Below, in pieces: positions 38,771 through 52,900 of a DNA stretch of 64,000 bases. A model generated the notes under the pieces. It was not told where the DNA came from. It saw only the letters and a list, made by a program, of their open reading frames with translations, and did no database searches. The DNA is from Eulemur rufifrons (lineage: Eukaryota > Chordata > Mammalia > Primates > Lemuridae): the NCBI RefSeq assembly GCF_041146395.1, contig NC_090997.1:32405501-32469500 (forward strand), read 5' to 3'. How positions within the stretch are numbered: position 1 is the stretch's first letter; each line of letters begins with the position of its first letter. Position numbers and translations under genes: made by a program.

Positions 38771-39459
38771 TAATTCTTGAATCAATATTAACACCTAATG
38801 CTTTTGTGTCCTAGGTCTTCTCCATAGGTGAGAAAAAATTCCAGAAAATTTACTAATATTTTCACAAAAATAGAGTCCCTCTTCCCCAACTTGTGACACC
38901 TTTGGGCTGCTGTTTTCCTCACATACTGCAGAAAATGAAAACATTTCAAGTTTTTCATTTTACATGTCAAATATGCCAAACACACAAAGAAAGTAAGTTA
39001 AACCTAACACATACATTTGTTTTTTCAATTAACAGAATGACTTTATATATAGGTCACTAAAAATAGTACTTTTTTTGGGAGGGATGGTATTTCCTTGAAC
39101 TGATTATGATTTTTCAGCTCTAAACTACTTTTGACCAGAACACTACATTTTTTTTAAATCTGTGAAAAACTAATGGGCAAATCCCATCTCAGACTTCTAT
39201 GTCCTCTTGAGAGTACATAAGGTTGTGCTCTGCACACAGCAGGTGCCAAACAACTCATGAGAAATGTCTAAGCACCAGGTAGTAATTGAAACATGGGCCT
39301 ACACATCATAAGCAATTAGTACCTGTCTGCACTGTGCAAGAGACCTGCTCACAATTAAAGAGGAAGATAATGAAAGAAAAGGCAAAAAAAATATTTTAAA
39401 GAAGGAAAAAAAAATTGTCATTAAAGAGAATGATAAAGTATAACTGTGGGACCACTAGG
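38771..39459. other. Intron 1 spacer, nothing recognised
   Basis: AT-rich intronic DNA without a recognised feature. Confidence 0.4.
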
Positions 39460-39471
39460 AAGGGAACAATT

Positions 39472-39800
<329 letters not shown>

Positions 39801-39802
39801 TT

Positions 39803-42015
39803 AAGTATGGCCATTGGAATTAAGCATGTTCTGTGGCAGAGTTTTCATTTAAGCTGGGCCATAGAAGACATGCAGGATTTTGTCCACAGAATATGGATTG
39901 GCCTAGGTAGGGTTCTAGGTAATCAGATGAATCAAAGAGCATAAGTTCTCATTTCTGAGCCAGTTTCACCCTAGCAAATGTAAGTTTTGCTTAGCGCACT
40001 GCAAATTTCTGAGAGCGAGTCAGAGCCAACATTTGTTCATGTTTTATTTTTCCAGAGGGTTGAGTGTTAAAGGTGAGGCGATGACTATCTGAATGTAGGT
40101 GACGTGGCAGGATTATGTGTCCAAGTATGCTAAATTTTAACAAGTTGGTCATATAAATGGTTAGGAAATTTGAAGATTCAGAAGCCCTTACCATCTACGC
40201 AGGGCTGGAGACTCACGGTGGAATGCTTCATCACAGAATTAGATACACAGCCCCTCCGCTCAGACCACTATACTATATAGAGTGCGCCAGACATTTCAAA
40301 GGAAAATAGCACAGCTATTTACAGAACATCTTCATTTCACCCCTGGGATCTATCCTTTGTTCTGTGTCCTTTTCACTCAATCTATGCTCTTTAAGGATTC
40401 CTTGGCAGCCACTTTCTTTTCTGAGAGGGGAAAAGATATAACAACTGTGGCTATTAAAAGTAAAAGTACCTTTGTATAACTAAAACATTCTCAGTATTTA
40501 AAAGGTTTGTTACTGTCTTAACACAAAATAGCAGTTACATAACAGGCACAACTTCAGGTGCTTGGTGAGAACTCCAATCTAAATAAAGCAATGGATATTA
40601 CAACAAAGAAGCAGCAATTCACATATTTATAAGAGTTATAATATTATAAACAGGTCTGGCTCCAATAAGCACTCTCTTCCTATTTATTCAATGCTGTCAT
40701 TTATTCCTCCTGCCACAACCTCCAATGAAATGGACAGGGCCTGCACAGCAATGTTAACCAACCAAACCCGCAGCCGGAGTAATTTCCATAGACCCAATGG
40801 CCACAAAGGACACAGAAGATATATTTGGTGCATCTCCCAACTCCTCCAGGCTAAATGCCATTTAAACCTTCCCAGGGCTGGTAGTGCTTGTTTACTGCAT
40901 TGTCATCTGCTCTAGGAAAGGAAAGAGGCAGGTGACTACTGTGCACTCCACGTCCAGTGACCCTTACACCAAAAACCAGCTCCTGTTTCTTTAGCTCACT
41001 TTTCTTTCTGTAGCTTTAAGCTAGGTCCCTTTGTTCCCTCCTTGGGAGATGGCTAACAGCCAGCCCCAGGGACTGCAACACTTCAGAAGATCAATGCAGG
41101 CGATCATCAGAATCCCCTTACAGCAAAACACAAAAAGTTAAATAAATGCCTTTAGCTTCCTTGAAGATATACCGCTAGTTGGAATCTTGTTTTATTTTTT
41201 CCAAAGGGAAATGAATAAAGCTCTTGATCTTCTGAAATTTAAAATGCTATAGGCAACTTTAAGGAGTAGAGTTACAATAAAAAATGTGACACTCTGTATC
41301 TTGTTTTTTAAACTAACAATTTCAGTAGCAAAAGACAAACAAACAAAACCCACCAAATCCAATGGGATCCAATGAACTAAAGACACAAAGGAAAGAGCAG
41401 TGTAAACATGGTAAAGATTTGAATACAGAGGTGAAGACTTGGAAATGAGGGTCCTTTCCAATTTCATGCCCATAAACACCAGATATTTTCCAAAACAGAG
41501 CAGAGCTACATTTATATAATCCAACACACCCATACTTTTCTTTCTTTGGAAGAAGCTTGAAAATTAGCATAATGTCTGCTCTTTTCTTCACCTTTCTCGC
41601 ATCTGCCTCCTAAAGATTTCACCATCTATTTCTTTCAACTCAATGCTATTCATGCCACACACAGTGCCCTTCATATAACTTTATGTTATTCTGGATACTT
41701 TTTTTTTTTTTTTGCCTATTTTAATTCCCATATAGTGCCATCACCACAGCACAAACTTTGAGATACATAAGCAAATTATTTTAAGGACCTAAAAATCCCA
41801 GAAAGCAGACCTGTTCTTAATGCTATATTCTCAATCCTTCTCCTATCTCCTTGGGCAGAAGACTCAGTCTAACATTTCTTCCGTACTTCACTTTTGCAAT
41901 AAATATGTACCACATATCGAACGTGTGTCCAGTCCTGTGCTAGTCCTTGAGCAAGTCAGACCAGGTCTTTGCCTCACAAAGCCAACATTTGAGGAAAGAA
42001 AAAGCAATGATATAA
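39803..42015. other. Intron 1, mostly single-copy
   Basis: No exon. A T-run lies at 41699-41713. A weak match to the ancient '…gtgctagtccttgagcaag…' repeat type lies near 41880-42000. Otherwise nothing recognised. Confidence 0.4.
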
Positions 42016-42300
42016 CTACAGTCATGTGCCTTATAATGATGTTTTGGTCACATATGACAGTGGTCCCGTAGATCATAATGGAGCTGAAAAATTCCTAGGG
42101 CTGTATCTCCTAGTGACGATACAGCCCTTGTGGTGTGATGAGTTACTCACATATTTGTGGTGATGCTGGTGTTAAAAAAAAAAACAAAAAACTAATGTTT
42201 TGCCAGTTGTATAAAAATATAGCACATACAATTGTGTATAAAAGACTTGATGATAATAAATGACTATGTTACTAGTTTGTGTATTTACTATGCTTTTTTT

Positions 42301-42633
42301 TTTTTTTTTTTTGAGACAGAGTCTCACTCTGTTGCCCAGGCCAGAGTGAGTGCCGTGGCTTCAGCCTAGCTCACAGCAACCTCAAACTCCTGGGCTCATG
42401 CGATCCTCCTGTCTCAGCCTCCCGAGTAGCTGGGACTACAGGCATGCGCCACCATGCCCGGCTAATTTTTTGTATATATATATTTTAGTTGTCCATATAA
42501 TTTCTTTCTATTTTTAGTAGAGACGGGGTCTCACTCTTGCTCAGGCTGGTCTCGAACTCCTGACCTCGAGCGATCCACCCGCCTCGGCCTCCCAGAGTGC
42601 TAGGATTACAGGCGTGAGCCACCGCGCCCGGCC
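42301..42633 (-). mobile_element. Full-length strepsirrhine-type Alu inside the Tigger remnant
   Basis: An antisense dimeric Alu with the lemur-type linker, flanked by the duplication tactatgctttttt (42287-42300 and 42634-42647). Confidence 0.95.
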
Positions 42634-43202
42634 TACTATGCTTTTTTAAATCATTAAACTGTACTCCTTCTACGTACAAAGTTAACTATAAAACAGCCCT
42701 AGGCAGATCCTTTATTCCAGAAAAAGGCATTATTATCATAGGAGATGACAGCTCCATGTATGTTATTTCCTCCGAAGACCTTTCAGGGGACAACATGTGG
42801 GGGTGGAAGGCAATGGTATGGATGATCCTGACCCTGTGTAGGCCTATGCTAACCTGTGTGTTTATGTCTTACTTTTTGACAAAAGAGTTTACAGAATAAG
42901 GATATAAAAATATTTTTGTACAGCTGTACAATGTGTTTGTGCTTTAAGTGTTTTTACAAGAGTCAAAAAGTTAAAACAATTTAAAAGTTTATAAAGTAAA
43001 AAAGTTATAGTAAGCTAAGGTTAATTTATTATTGAAGAAAAAAATTTTCATAAATTTAGTGTAACCTAATTGTACAGTGGTTTATAAAGTCTACAGTAGT
43101 ATATAGCAATGTCCCAGACCTTCATATTCACTAACCACTGTTCACTGACTTGTGCTGAGCAACTTCTAGTCCTGTAAGCTCCAGGTGCCCTATATAGGTG
43201 TA

Positions 43203-43222
43203 TCTTTTTTTTTTTTTTTTTT
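43203..43222. repeat. T-run
   Basis: About 17-18 T's within the Tigger remnant. Confidence 0.85.
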
Positions 43223-43689
43223 AATCTTCTATACTACATTTTTACTGTACCTTTTCTATGTTTGGATACACAAATACTTACCACTGTGTACCACTAACTA
43301 CAGTACTCAGTACAGTAACATGCTGTACAGGTTTGTAGCCTAGGAGCAATAGACTATACCATATAGCCTAAGTGTGTGGTAGGCTTTGTGCAAGTACATT
43401 CTATGATGTTTGCACAATTACAAAATCACATAAAGATGCATTTCTTGGAACATATCCCTGTTGTTAAGTGATACATGCCTCTAAGTACAAAATTAGTTAC
43501 TTAATCTCTGTGCTGATAGGGCTATAAGGGAAATAGATGGTGTTATGAGAGCATGTTACAGAAAATCTGACCTGATCTGGGATCTCCTAAGGTTTCCTTG
43601 AGGACATTAGCAAGAGCTTAGCCCAAAGCATTAGTTAGCATTAACCACCATGGACAGGAAGACCAAATACCTACAAGGAAGAAAGGAAC

Positions 43690-46405
43690 CTAGACCCCAT
43701 CAAAGTACCCACAAGCAAACCCAAAGGTCCTTACCCAACGTATGCTACAGACACACCCTTAGAAGTTGGGGCCAGAGGTAGAGAAAAAGCACCATCTAAA
43801 CAAAAGAAAATCCCCAAACAAGAAGCAACAGCTGCTCCAGATGAGAAGGAAATCAGTGTAAGAATTCTGGAAGTATGAAAAATCAGAGTGAAAAGACATC
43901 CTCAAAGGAGCAAAACTGCTCTCTAGCAATGAATCTCATCCAAAATGAAAATAATAAAATGATAGAGAAAGAATTCCAAATATGGATTATAAAGGAAGCT
44001 CAATGAGATCAAAGAGAAAATGGAAAACCAAAGAAACCAGAAAAACAATTCAGGAAATAAATGAAAAATTTACTGAAAAGATAGATAAATGTTTTTTCAA
44101 AAAAATAGAACTTCTGGAAATAAAAAATTCATGTAGGGAAATACAAAAAAAAAGAGAAGTTTTAAGAATAGACTAGACCAAGCAGAAGAATTTAAGAGCT
44201 TGAAGACAACTCTTTTGAATTAACCTAGTCAGTCAAAAATAAAGAACAAAGAATCAAGAGGAATGAACAAGTCTATGAGAAATATGGGATTATGTGAAAT
44301 GGCCCAATATAAGAATATTGGGCATCCCTGAGGGTGGAAAAGGAAAAAAACACAAGGCCTGGAAGACCTATTTGAGGCAATAAGTGAAGAAAACTTCCCT
44401 GGCCTTGTTAGAGATTTAGACATCCAGATACAAGAAGTTCAATGAATACCTGGGGGATTCAATGCAAAGAGGCAATCACCAAGACACACAGTCATCAGGC
44501 TGTCCAAAGCCAACACAAGGGAGGAACTCCAGTGAGCTGTGAGGTGAAAACATCAAGTAGCTTACAAAGGAAAACCCATCCGACTAACAGCAGAGTTCTC
44601 AAGAGAAATTTTACAAGCCAGAAAGGAATGGGGTCCTATCTTTAGTCTCCTTAAACAAAATAACTGCCAAGAATTTTATATCCTGCTAAACTAAGGTTCA
44701 TAAATGAAGAAGAAATAAAGTCTTTCTCAGACAAGCAAACACTAAGGGAATTTGTCACTCCTAGACTCACCCTACAGGAAATGCTCAAAAGTGCATGATA
44801 CATGCAACAGTACAATAGATATCAACCACTGTAAAAACACCCAAAAGTTATCGATCACAGCTATTATAAAACAATAGCACAAAAGGGAAAACATAACAAT
44901 AAGGTATCATTCAACATGTTGAACAGAACAGCATCCCACATATCAATACTAACACTCAACGTGAATGGTTTGAATTCCCCACTTAAAAGACATAGACTGG
45001 CTAAATGGATGAGAAAACACAAGTATTTTCTGTCTCCAAGAAACACATCTAAATTACAAGGACTCACACAGACTCAAGGTAATGGGATGGAAAAACATAT
45101 TCCACACAAATGAAAACCAAAAGTGAATAAGTGTAGCTATTCTTACAACAGATAAAATCGACCTTAAATCAACAATGATACAGAAAGACAAAGATGGTCA
45201 ATATGTAATAGTAGAGGGAGTAACATAATAAGAAGACATAATAATCCTATATATATGTGCACTTAACACCAGAGTTCCCAGTTTCATAAAGCAAATTCTT
45301 CTAGATCTAAGCAAAGAAATAAATAGTAGTACCTTAATAGTCAAGGAATTCAATATTCCACTGACATAACTGGACAGATCACTGAAGCAGAAAATGAATA
45401 AATAAACACTGGAATTAAGCAGGACTCTAGAACAAATGAATCTAACAGATATTTACAGAATATTCTACCTAAAGACTGAATATATAGTTTTACCATTAGC
45501 ACATGAAATATTTTCCAAGATTGATCATATCTTAGGTCGCAAAACATATCTCAGCAAATTTAAATCAAAATCATACCATGTACCTTCTCAGACCATAGTG
45601 GAATAAAACTAGAAGTCAATTCCAAGAGAAACACTCAGATCTACCCAAAGTCATGGAAATTAAACAACCTGCTATGGAATGATCCTTGGGTAAATGACTA
45701 AATTAAGATAGAACTCAAAAGATTCATGAACTGAATGACGAAGGGGACACAAGCTTTCAAAATCTTGGGATACAGTAAAAGCAGCCCTAAGGGGGGAGTT
45801 CATAGCCTTAAATGCCTACATCAAAAATATAAAAAGATTACAAATTAACAACCTAATATCACATCCAAAGGAACTAGAAAAAGAAGAACAAACCAAACCC
45901 AAAGCGGGCAGAAGAAAAGAAATAACAAAGCTCAGGGCAGAACTAAACAAAATGGAAATCAAAAAACAAAAACCAAGGGTTAATGAAACAAAAAGTTTGT
46001 TATTTGAAAAGATAAACAAAATTGATAGACCACTAACCAGATTAACCAGAAATAGAAGAGAAAGTACTCACAAAATCTCCATCAGCAATAAATACGGAGG
46101 TATTTCAACTGATACCACAGAAATACAAAATATCATCCATGAATACTACAAAGATATCAATGCAAACAAACTAAAAAACCTCAAGGAAATGGATAAACTA
46201 CCGGAAACACATAACCTCCGAAACCTGAATCAGGAAGAAATAGAAACCCTGAACAGAACAATAATGAGAAGTGAGTTTGAAGCAGTAACAAAAAATTTCT
46301 CAATAAAAAAATGCCCTGGACCAGACAGATTCACAGCCAAATTCTACTAGACCTACAACACGAACTGGCACCTACCCTACAAAACAAACCAAAACCCCAA
46401 ACAAA
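43690..46405 (+). mobile_element. Second lineage-specific L1 copy, truncated at both ends
   Basis: It aligns with 26165 to about 29190 of the L1 at 24.1-32.1 kb minus that copy's Alu: the same 'ccacaagcaaacccaaaggt' block, ORF1 coiled-coil remnant near 43982-44176, ORF2 start (ILTLNVNGLNSPLKRHRLAK at about 44945-45005), and an open 132-codon ORF2 segment at 45952-46350. It ends in the middle of ORF2 in an A/C-rich stretch. Frames are broken. Confidence 0.9.
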
Positions 46406-47029
46406 CCCACATTGATGGGGGTGTGTCAAAGGGACCTATCCAACTGAAACAGGTGCTAATGGCCAAAGCTGGGATAATTTGATCAACAAAGTAATGACGG
46501 ATGCATGTATCCGTGACATGATGTCATGAAAATGGTGTGGAGTGGCTACGTCCCCTGCAGCAGTGCCAGCCCTCCGCTGTTTGCCACATTCCGCCCCACA
46601 ACACACTCCCCATCCAAGCCCAGTGCTGATCTGTGTGTCAATCTCCAATCATCGCCAGCTTATGCTCTCATGGGAGAGACCGTATTCCTCTCTTTACAGT
46701 GGGAAACGGAAAAACAGAACAGTCACCCATTTCAAGAAAGTGGAGAGGCAACACTGTTATATTACGGAAATGAGGAATGTTCTTATTTATTTAACACGCA
46801 AAGTGTGTATATAAAAGTTACCATTAGAAACAAACCATAATAAGAGCCATGAGAAATATGTGGGCTAGGGATATGATCAAAAACATTAATAAAGGAAAAT
46901 AAACCATGTTGAAATTTTAGTCCTTTAGGTTTTAATACAAATAAAGTAATGCTGCTTATACAAGAAAAGCTTCACTTATCTGTTGCCTGCTTTAAGTCAT
47001 ATGAATTTGTATATCCTGTTATGGACTGT
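46406..47029. other. Intron 1 spacer, unassigned
   Basis: Between two L1s. The more G+C-rich part, 46530-46650, carries overlapping open frames on both strands without a recognised product. Nothing else recognised. Confidence 0.4.
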
Positions 47030-49235
47030 CTAGAAGGAGCTTGCTTGAACTCTGCATATTATAAAGCTATAGTAATCAAGACAATGTGGTATTAGTGTAA
47101 TGATAAATATATAGACAAAGGAACAGATTAGAGAGTTTAGAAATAGTCTCTCCTACTTATGGTCAGTTGATTTCTGTCTAAGACACCAAGCCAATTCAAT
47201 GGGGAAAAGGATAGTCCCTTCCACAAATAATGCTGGAATGAACAAATATCCACAGAAAACAACGGGTGGGGGGGATACATAGTACAGAGAAAAGGGAACC
47301 CTTGTACATGGCTGGTGGGAATGTAAATTGGCACAGCCACTATGAAAAACAGTATGGAGGTTCTTCAAAAAAATTAAAAACAGAACTACCATATGATGCA
47401 GCAATCCCACTACTGGGTATATATCCAAAGGATATGAAATCAGTACGTTGAAGAGAATTCCCATGTTGATTGTAGCATTATTAACAATAGCCAAGATATA
47501 AAATCAATCTAAGTATCCATCAACAGATGAATGGATAAAGAACATGGGGTACATATACACAATAGGATGCTATTCAGCCTTAAAAAAAAAAAAAAAAAGA
47601 TGGAAATCCTATAACTTGTGACAACATGAAAAACCTGGAGGACAACATGTTAAATAAAATAAGCCAGGATAAGAAAGACAAATACTGCATGATCTCACTT
47701 ACATAAGGAATCTAAAAAAGTTAAACTCACAGAAACAAAGATCAAAATGGTTGTACCAGAGGCTGGTTGGGGGAGTGGGGGGAGTTGGGAAGACATTGGT
47801 CAAAAGACACAAAATTTCACTTACACAGGATGAATAAGTTTAAGAAATCTATTTTACATCACGGTGACTATAGTTAATAAAAATATATTATATACTTAAA
47901 AATTGCTAAAAGAGTAGATTTTAAGTGTTCTCATCATACACAAAAAATAAGTATGTGAGGTTGTACATGTTAATTAGCTTGATTTAACCATTCCACAATG
48001 CATACATATATCAAAATATGTTGTATACTATATACATATAATTTTTGTCAATTAAAAAATTAAAAAGAAAAAAAAAGAATCTTAACCCCTATATCTCACA
48101 CTATTCATAAAATTAACTCAAAATTGGATCATGAACCTAAACACAAAAGCTAAAGTTTATAAGTTTTATAAACTTGTAGGAAAAAATATAGGAGAAAATC
48201 TTTGAGGTATTAGGATAAGCAAAAATTTCTTAGATAGGACATAAATATGAATGTTAATAAAATCTATAAATTAGACTTCACTGAAATTAAAATTTTCTAC
48301 TCCTCAAAAGATACTGTTAGAAAAAATTTTAAAATAAGCCATAGGCTGGGAGAAAATATTCCAATACATATATCTGACAAAACACTGGTATTCAGAATAC
48401 ATAGAACTCTACAGCTCAATAAAAAGAAAACCCAATTTTAAAAATGGGCAAAAGATATGAACAGACAGTTCATCACAAATAAATGAATGACCAATTATCA
48501 CATGAAAAGGTACTTTATATCATCAGTCATTATAGAAATGGAAATTAAAACTGTAGTAAGATACCACTATCTACCTACTAGAATGGCTAAATTAAAAGAC
48601 GGTATCAAGAGTTGATGAAGATACGGAGTAACTAGGACTCCTATACATTCTTGGGAGTAAAAAAGGGTACAACTACTTTGGAAAAAAATTTGATAGTTTC
48701 CTATAAAATTTAAAAAAACATACTTACCTTATGATCCAGCAATTCTATCCCTAGATATTTGGCCAAGAGAAATGAAAGCATATATCTACAAAAAAACCTG
48801 TGCAAACTTATAAAAGCTTCATAACAGCTTTATTCATAATAGTCATAAGCTGGAAACAGCCCAAATGTTCATCACTTGTAAACAGATAAATTGATAAATA
48901 AAATATACATACAATGGATTACAACTCAGCAATAAAAAGTAACGAATGGCTGATATCCATAACATGTATGAATCTCAGAAATATAATGCTGAGTGAGGGA
49001 AGCCAGAGAAAAGGCTACATTTTGTATTATCCCACTTATATGAAATTCCAGAATAGATAAACTAATCTATAATGGTAAAAAGCACGTCAGAGGATGAGAG
49101 TTGTAAAGACTGACTGCCAAAAGTCATAGGGGAAAGTTACCAGTTAGTTATGAGGATGTGTGGATTTGCTAACGTGTGGGAAACTGCACTTAAAATGAGT
49201 ACATTTTACTTTAAATCAACCAAGTTGATTTAAAA
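47030..49235 (+). mobile_element. Old L1 ORF2/3' fragment with a younger L1 nested at about 47241-48075
   Basis: The outer L1 reads 47030-47240 ('aaagctatagtaatcaagac', 'accaagccaattcaatgg') and resumes at about 48077 ('…aattggatcatgaacctaa…') to 49235. Both parts are consecutive ORF2 pieces in plus-sense. All frames are broken. Confidence 0.75.
47241..48075 (+). mobile_element. L1 3'-end insertion (L1M-type) inside an older L1
   Basis: Contains the ORF2 end ('ccactactgggtatatatcc'), an internal A-run (47582-47599), a 3' UTR with 'aggctggttgggggagtggg' and 'cacggtgactatagttaata', and an A-rich tail at 48055-48075. It is 5'-truncated, as typical for L1 insertions. Confidence 0.8.
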
Positions 49236-49950
49236 TACAAGCAAAATAATTAGGTGGTTTTGATATGAACTCATGATTGAAGGGCCTAGAAAAATTAACA
49301 CCCCAGTAGCAATAAAACACCTAACACACAGATCTTGATTTGTAAATACCATTCTCCACTAAAAGGAGCCAAGGCCCCTTGGAGAAGGGGTTGATTGCAA
49401 GTCTGGCACAGGGTTGGGGAACCGAAAGTACCAGATGAGTCCAGCATATCTTGTGGCAAAAAAGCAAAGAAGTTCTCAAAGATAAACAAGGACGAGTTCA
49501 GTGAAGACAGAAGCTGATCTGAAGGGTTCCTGGCCAATCTGTGAACAATTTGAACATCAAAAAGAAAGACATGATGGATTAAAACACACTAGGAGAAAAG
49601 CTGATCCACAAGTTTATGGTTATAGGATGGTGTGTGTGTATGTAGCTGGTTTGGGGTAAAAGTTGTTGGAAAACAAAATATTCTGTCTCAAAGTATCACC
49701 CCAGGGGTTATTTATTAATTCCAGGAGGAAAATATACCTTCGCAATAAAAGATTCAGTGATCGCCCCCTTGACCAAGTGGTCCAGCGTGGCATCCCCATA
49801 CCTAAGATGGCCTGACAGTATGTGCTGCCTCACTGGATGCAGGAGTAGGGAGACAATATCATCTACGTGGTGTCCTTGACAAAAAGGTTTGGCCTAAATA
49901 TGGTTATGAGGAAACAAATGACTGCTGGGAGATGAAACAGCAAAATGGGC

Positions 49951-49990
<40 letters not shown>

Positions 49991-52900
49991 CCTATCATAG
50001 CCAAACCTCTGAACTATTTAAATTTCTATATTCCTCAAGGTTTCTAGGAAAGCAGCAACTGTTGCAGAAAAGAATCCCAGACTAAGAGTATAATCATTGT
50101 GTACTGTAGTACAGCTATTGGGACGATATTGGGGAAGAACAAAAGAAAAGAGCTACTGCTTTGGAGGTCCTCCTGATCCACAGGAGCCTGTCCTCTCTCC
50201 TGCCATCAATGTTAAAATACATTCCTTTTAGAAAAGTCAAATGAGCTTCCTCTATTCCACTGCCCCTTGTATGGGTCTATATACTTTAGTAAAATTTGAT
50301 GTTTATTGAAACTATGAATATAAGTAACTAATTGCCAATGAGTATGTTAATCTTCATTTGGATATCAAAAACGAAAACCGTATACAAAATTATACTTAGG
50401 TTTGCAGAAAACTTCTAAACATTAGCACATCTAACATATTCCAATACTCTAAGCTGTTGCCCCTTTAAAAATTGGATTCTTTGCTACATATTCCCCCAAA
50501 TGTCTCAAGGGTTCTGAGTTCTGCAATGGCAGAGAACATGCAGCTCACTTCTGTGGCAGTAGGTCCAACATGTAACAGAAGTGTTTGTCCAAATGATATA
50601 GTTCACTTGGTATGGGATCTGGGGCTCTTAGCAACATTGGATGGCTGATCTCATTAGTCCCTTAGCCTTTTCATGTAATAGGCAAACTCAGATACAAAGA
50701 AACTAATCTGCATCTCAAAAAAGTTATACATTAACACCATTGATTGAAAGCATGATCATGCCTTTCCTTCTTAAAGGAAAAATCAATATGGCTTTAGAAT
50801 ATGTCTTCTGGTGCCATGTGTCTGTGTGCAGGGAGAGGGGCTGGGGGGCATGTATTGGATTGTTCAACTCCTTTTCTTCACTCCATACAAGATGGCTGAG
50901 TTCACTATAGGAACAGTTGCCTTGGCCACAATCTATTTTCCCAAATAAGTACTGACCCAAAGACCTCTTCTGTAGTTTGCTTGGTATTATGATCATGTGA
51001 GGAAATTCAAATTGCTTCATTCTGGTTTCTTAATTTCTCCATATGAAAACCAACTACCTATCTCCTATTCTTCTCAGGGAGAATAGGAGCAAAAGAGGTC
51101 TATAAAGCACACAGGCATTCTTAAAAGATGCTGTTTATTAATCATCCAGTTTCAGCACTAGGTGTAATAATCTGGGACATTAAAGAAATCAAACTTCCCT
51201 AACCCCTACCACCATGACCACCTCCCTCCGACACACACAGCATTTTCTTAAAACAAGTTTTGAGAAAAAGCATACAATCCTACTTTACTTTTCCCATGCA
51301 ATGAAATATAACCTCTCTCTTCACAGAAATGAAATATAATATTCTTTGCCTTCTTATTCTTAACCCCATACCCTTCTCCATTTAAAATCCTCCCATCTCT
51401 GGGTTTCTTTCTCAGAATTTAATTAACATCTAATATTGATCCAAAAAGGATTTAAGACAATTTACACAAACACATAGACAAAAGAAAGTTGAACAGCGGT
51501 GACTGAAAAATCAATCATTTTCCTACACACAAGCAGATATAATAGAAAACAGCATTACAATAGCAAGAGCAAATATGCAATGCTAGGCATAAACTTACTG
51601 ACAACAGTGCAGGAATCACATGAATAAAATCGCAAACTTTACTATGAAACCTAAATGATGTTAATGAGTATAGGAACTGGCTGTGGCAGATACTGTCAGT
51701 TTGCCTACTCAACATGTTCTCGCTCCTCTTCCTTACTGGCTTAGCCTGTCTGGTTCAGATGGTGGCCAGCCCTTCCCCCACATGACTGAGGAGAGGGTGA
51801 CCCTCTCTCAATGCCAGGGTTAAATCACGATGTGTCAGTGATCAGTGTGGGTGTTGGCAGTCCTGGCCATCAGAGGAAGTGTGCTGGGCTGCTTCTAGGA
51901 AAGGTCCCCTCATTTCTGCCTCAGCACATGGCCATGTCCAGTTGTGACGGCTGGATTACAGCATCCATCCTGCAACCAGGTGGAACACCAGGCTGAGGAC
52001 AAAGCTGACATTCTGAGGATAGCAGGGTGGAGGGAGATGGAGAAACTCCAGGACCTTGATGACACCACTGAGTCACTAGGTCAGCCAACCTTAAAACCTG
52101 CTCTATATCTGGACTTCCTGTGAAGGAAATGTGGCTCTTTGTTTATCACAACTTTTCCTCTTCCTAAGCTCATGGGAAGACTCCATTTCTCAGCATCCTT
52201 TGCAGTTAGGATGGGATCATATGACGGATGACTGATGTACAGGCAGTGACGCATGGGCAGAAGTTATATAAGTCAATTCCCATCCTGGTGCTTAAAAACA
52301 ATCTGTGATCCACCAGTCCTCTTCCCTTGCTAGGGTGACATTACAAGATATGTGTTGCAGATAGTGCAGTGACAAGATGGAAGCACTGGGATATCTGGGT
52401 CACTAACTTTTCCCCAGAGAGTCGCCAAACCCCAGCAAACTGTGTTGAACCACAGCAATGACTTTTTACTGTACAGAGCCTCCTACAAGTCAGAGTTTGC
52501 CTGCTGCAGCAGCCAATGTTAATTATTCTGCTAATATAGTGAGATAATATGTGTGCTTATCGTTTAAGCTAATTCAAGTTGGAGTTTTGTAGTTTGTAGC
52601 CAAAGGGTTCCTGTTAGTCACACCTGCCATTTTGTTAGACCAAAAGTCTCAACAATGCACATAATTCTTTGCATTGATGCCCAAAGTAAAGCTTGCTGAC
52701 AATAGCTCCCTGGGATATAGCTATTCCCTGATGCTGGTTTGGTGCAGGGCCATAAACGCTTTAACTACTGTATTCGAGGAAAGTGTGGCATGATTTTATG
52801 TAAATAAACCTAAGGCATCTGACAAAGATGAGTGCCTAAATGGAAGAGGCTCAGGGCATCAGGGACATCGTCCCCAGGGAGTTAGTCCTAGGAGCTAGAG

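Larger units (their letters stand above)
42018..43487. mobile_element. Tigger-like (Tc1/mariner) DNA transposon remnant, split by an Alu
   Basis: The left end 'acagtcatgtgccttataat' and the right end '…cccctgttgttaagtgatac…'-like sequence are inverse versions of the same terminus. The 43220-43480 part contains the typical 'gtacctt ttctatgtttgg', 'acatgctgtacaggtttgta' and 'ctaggagcaatagactatac' blocks. The internal 42110-43200 sequence is consistent with a decayed internal region. An Alu interrupts it at 42301-42633. No intact transposase frame. Confidence 0.75.

Noticed and set aside
45952..46350. 132-codon plus-strand frame
   Set aside because: It is a residual stretch of L1 ORF2 between endonuclease and RT; the rest of the ORF is broken, so it is part of the L1 entry and not a separate gene.
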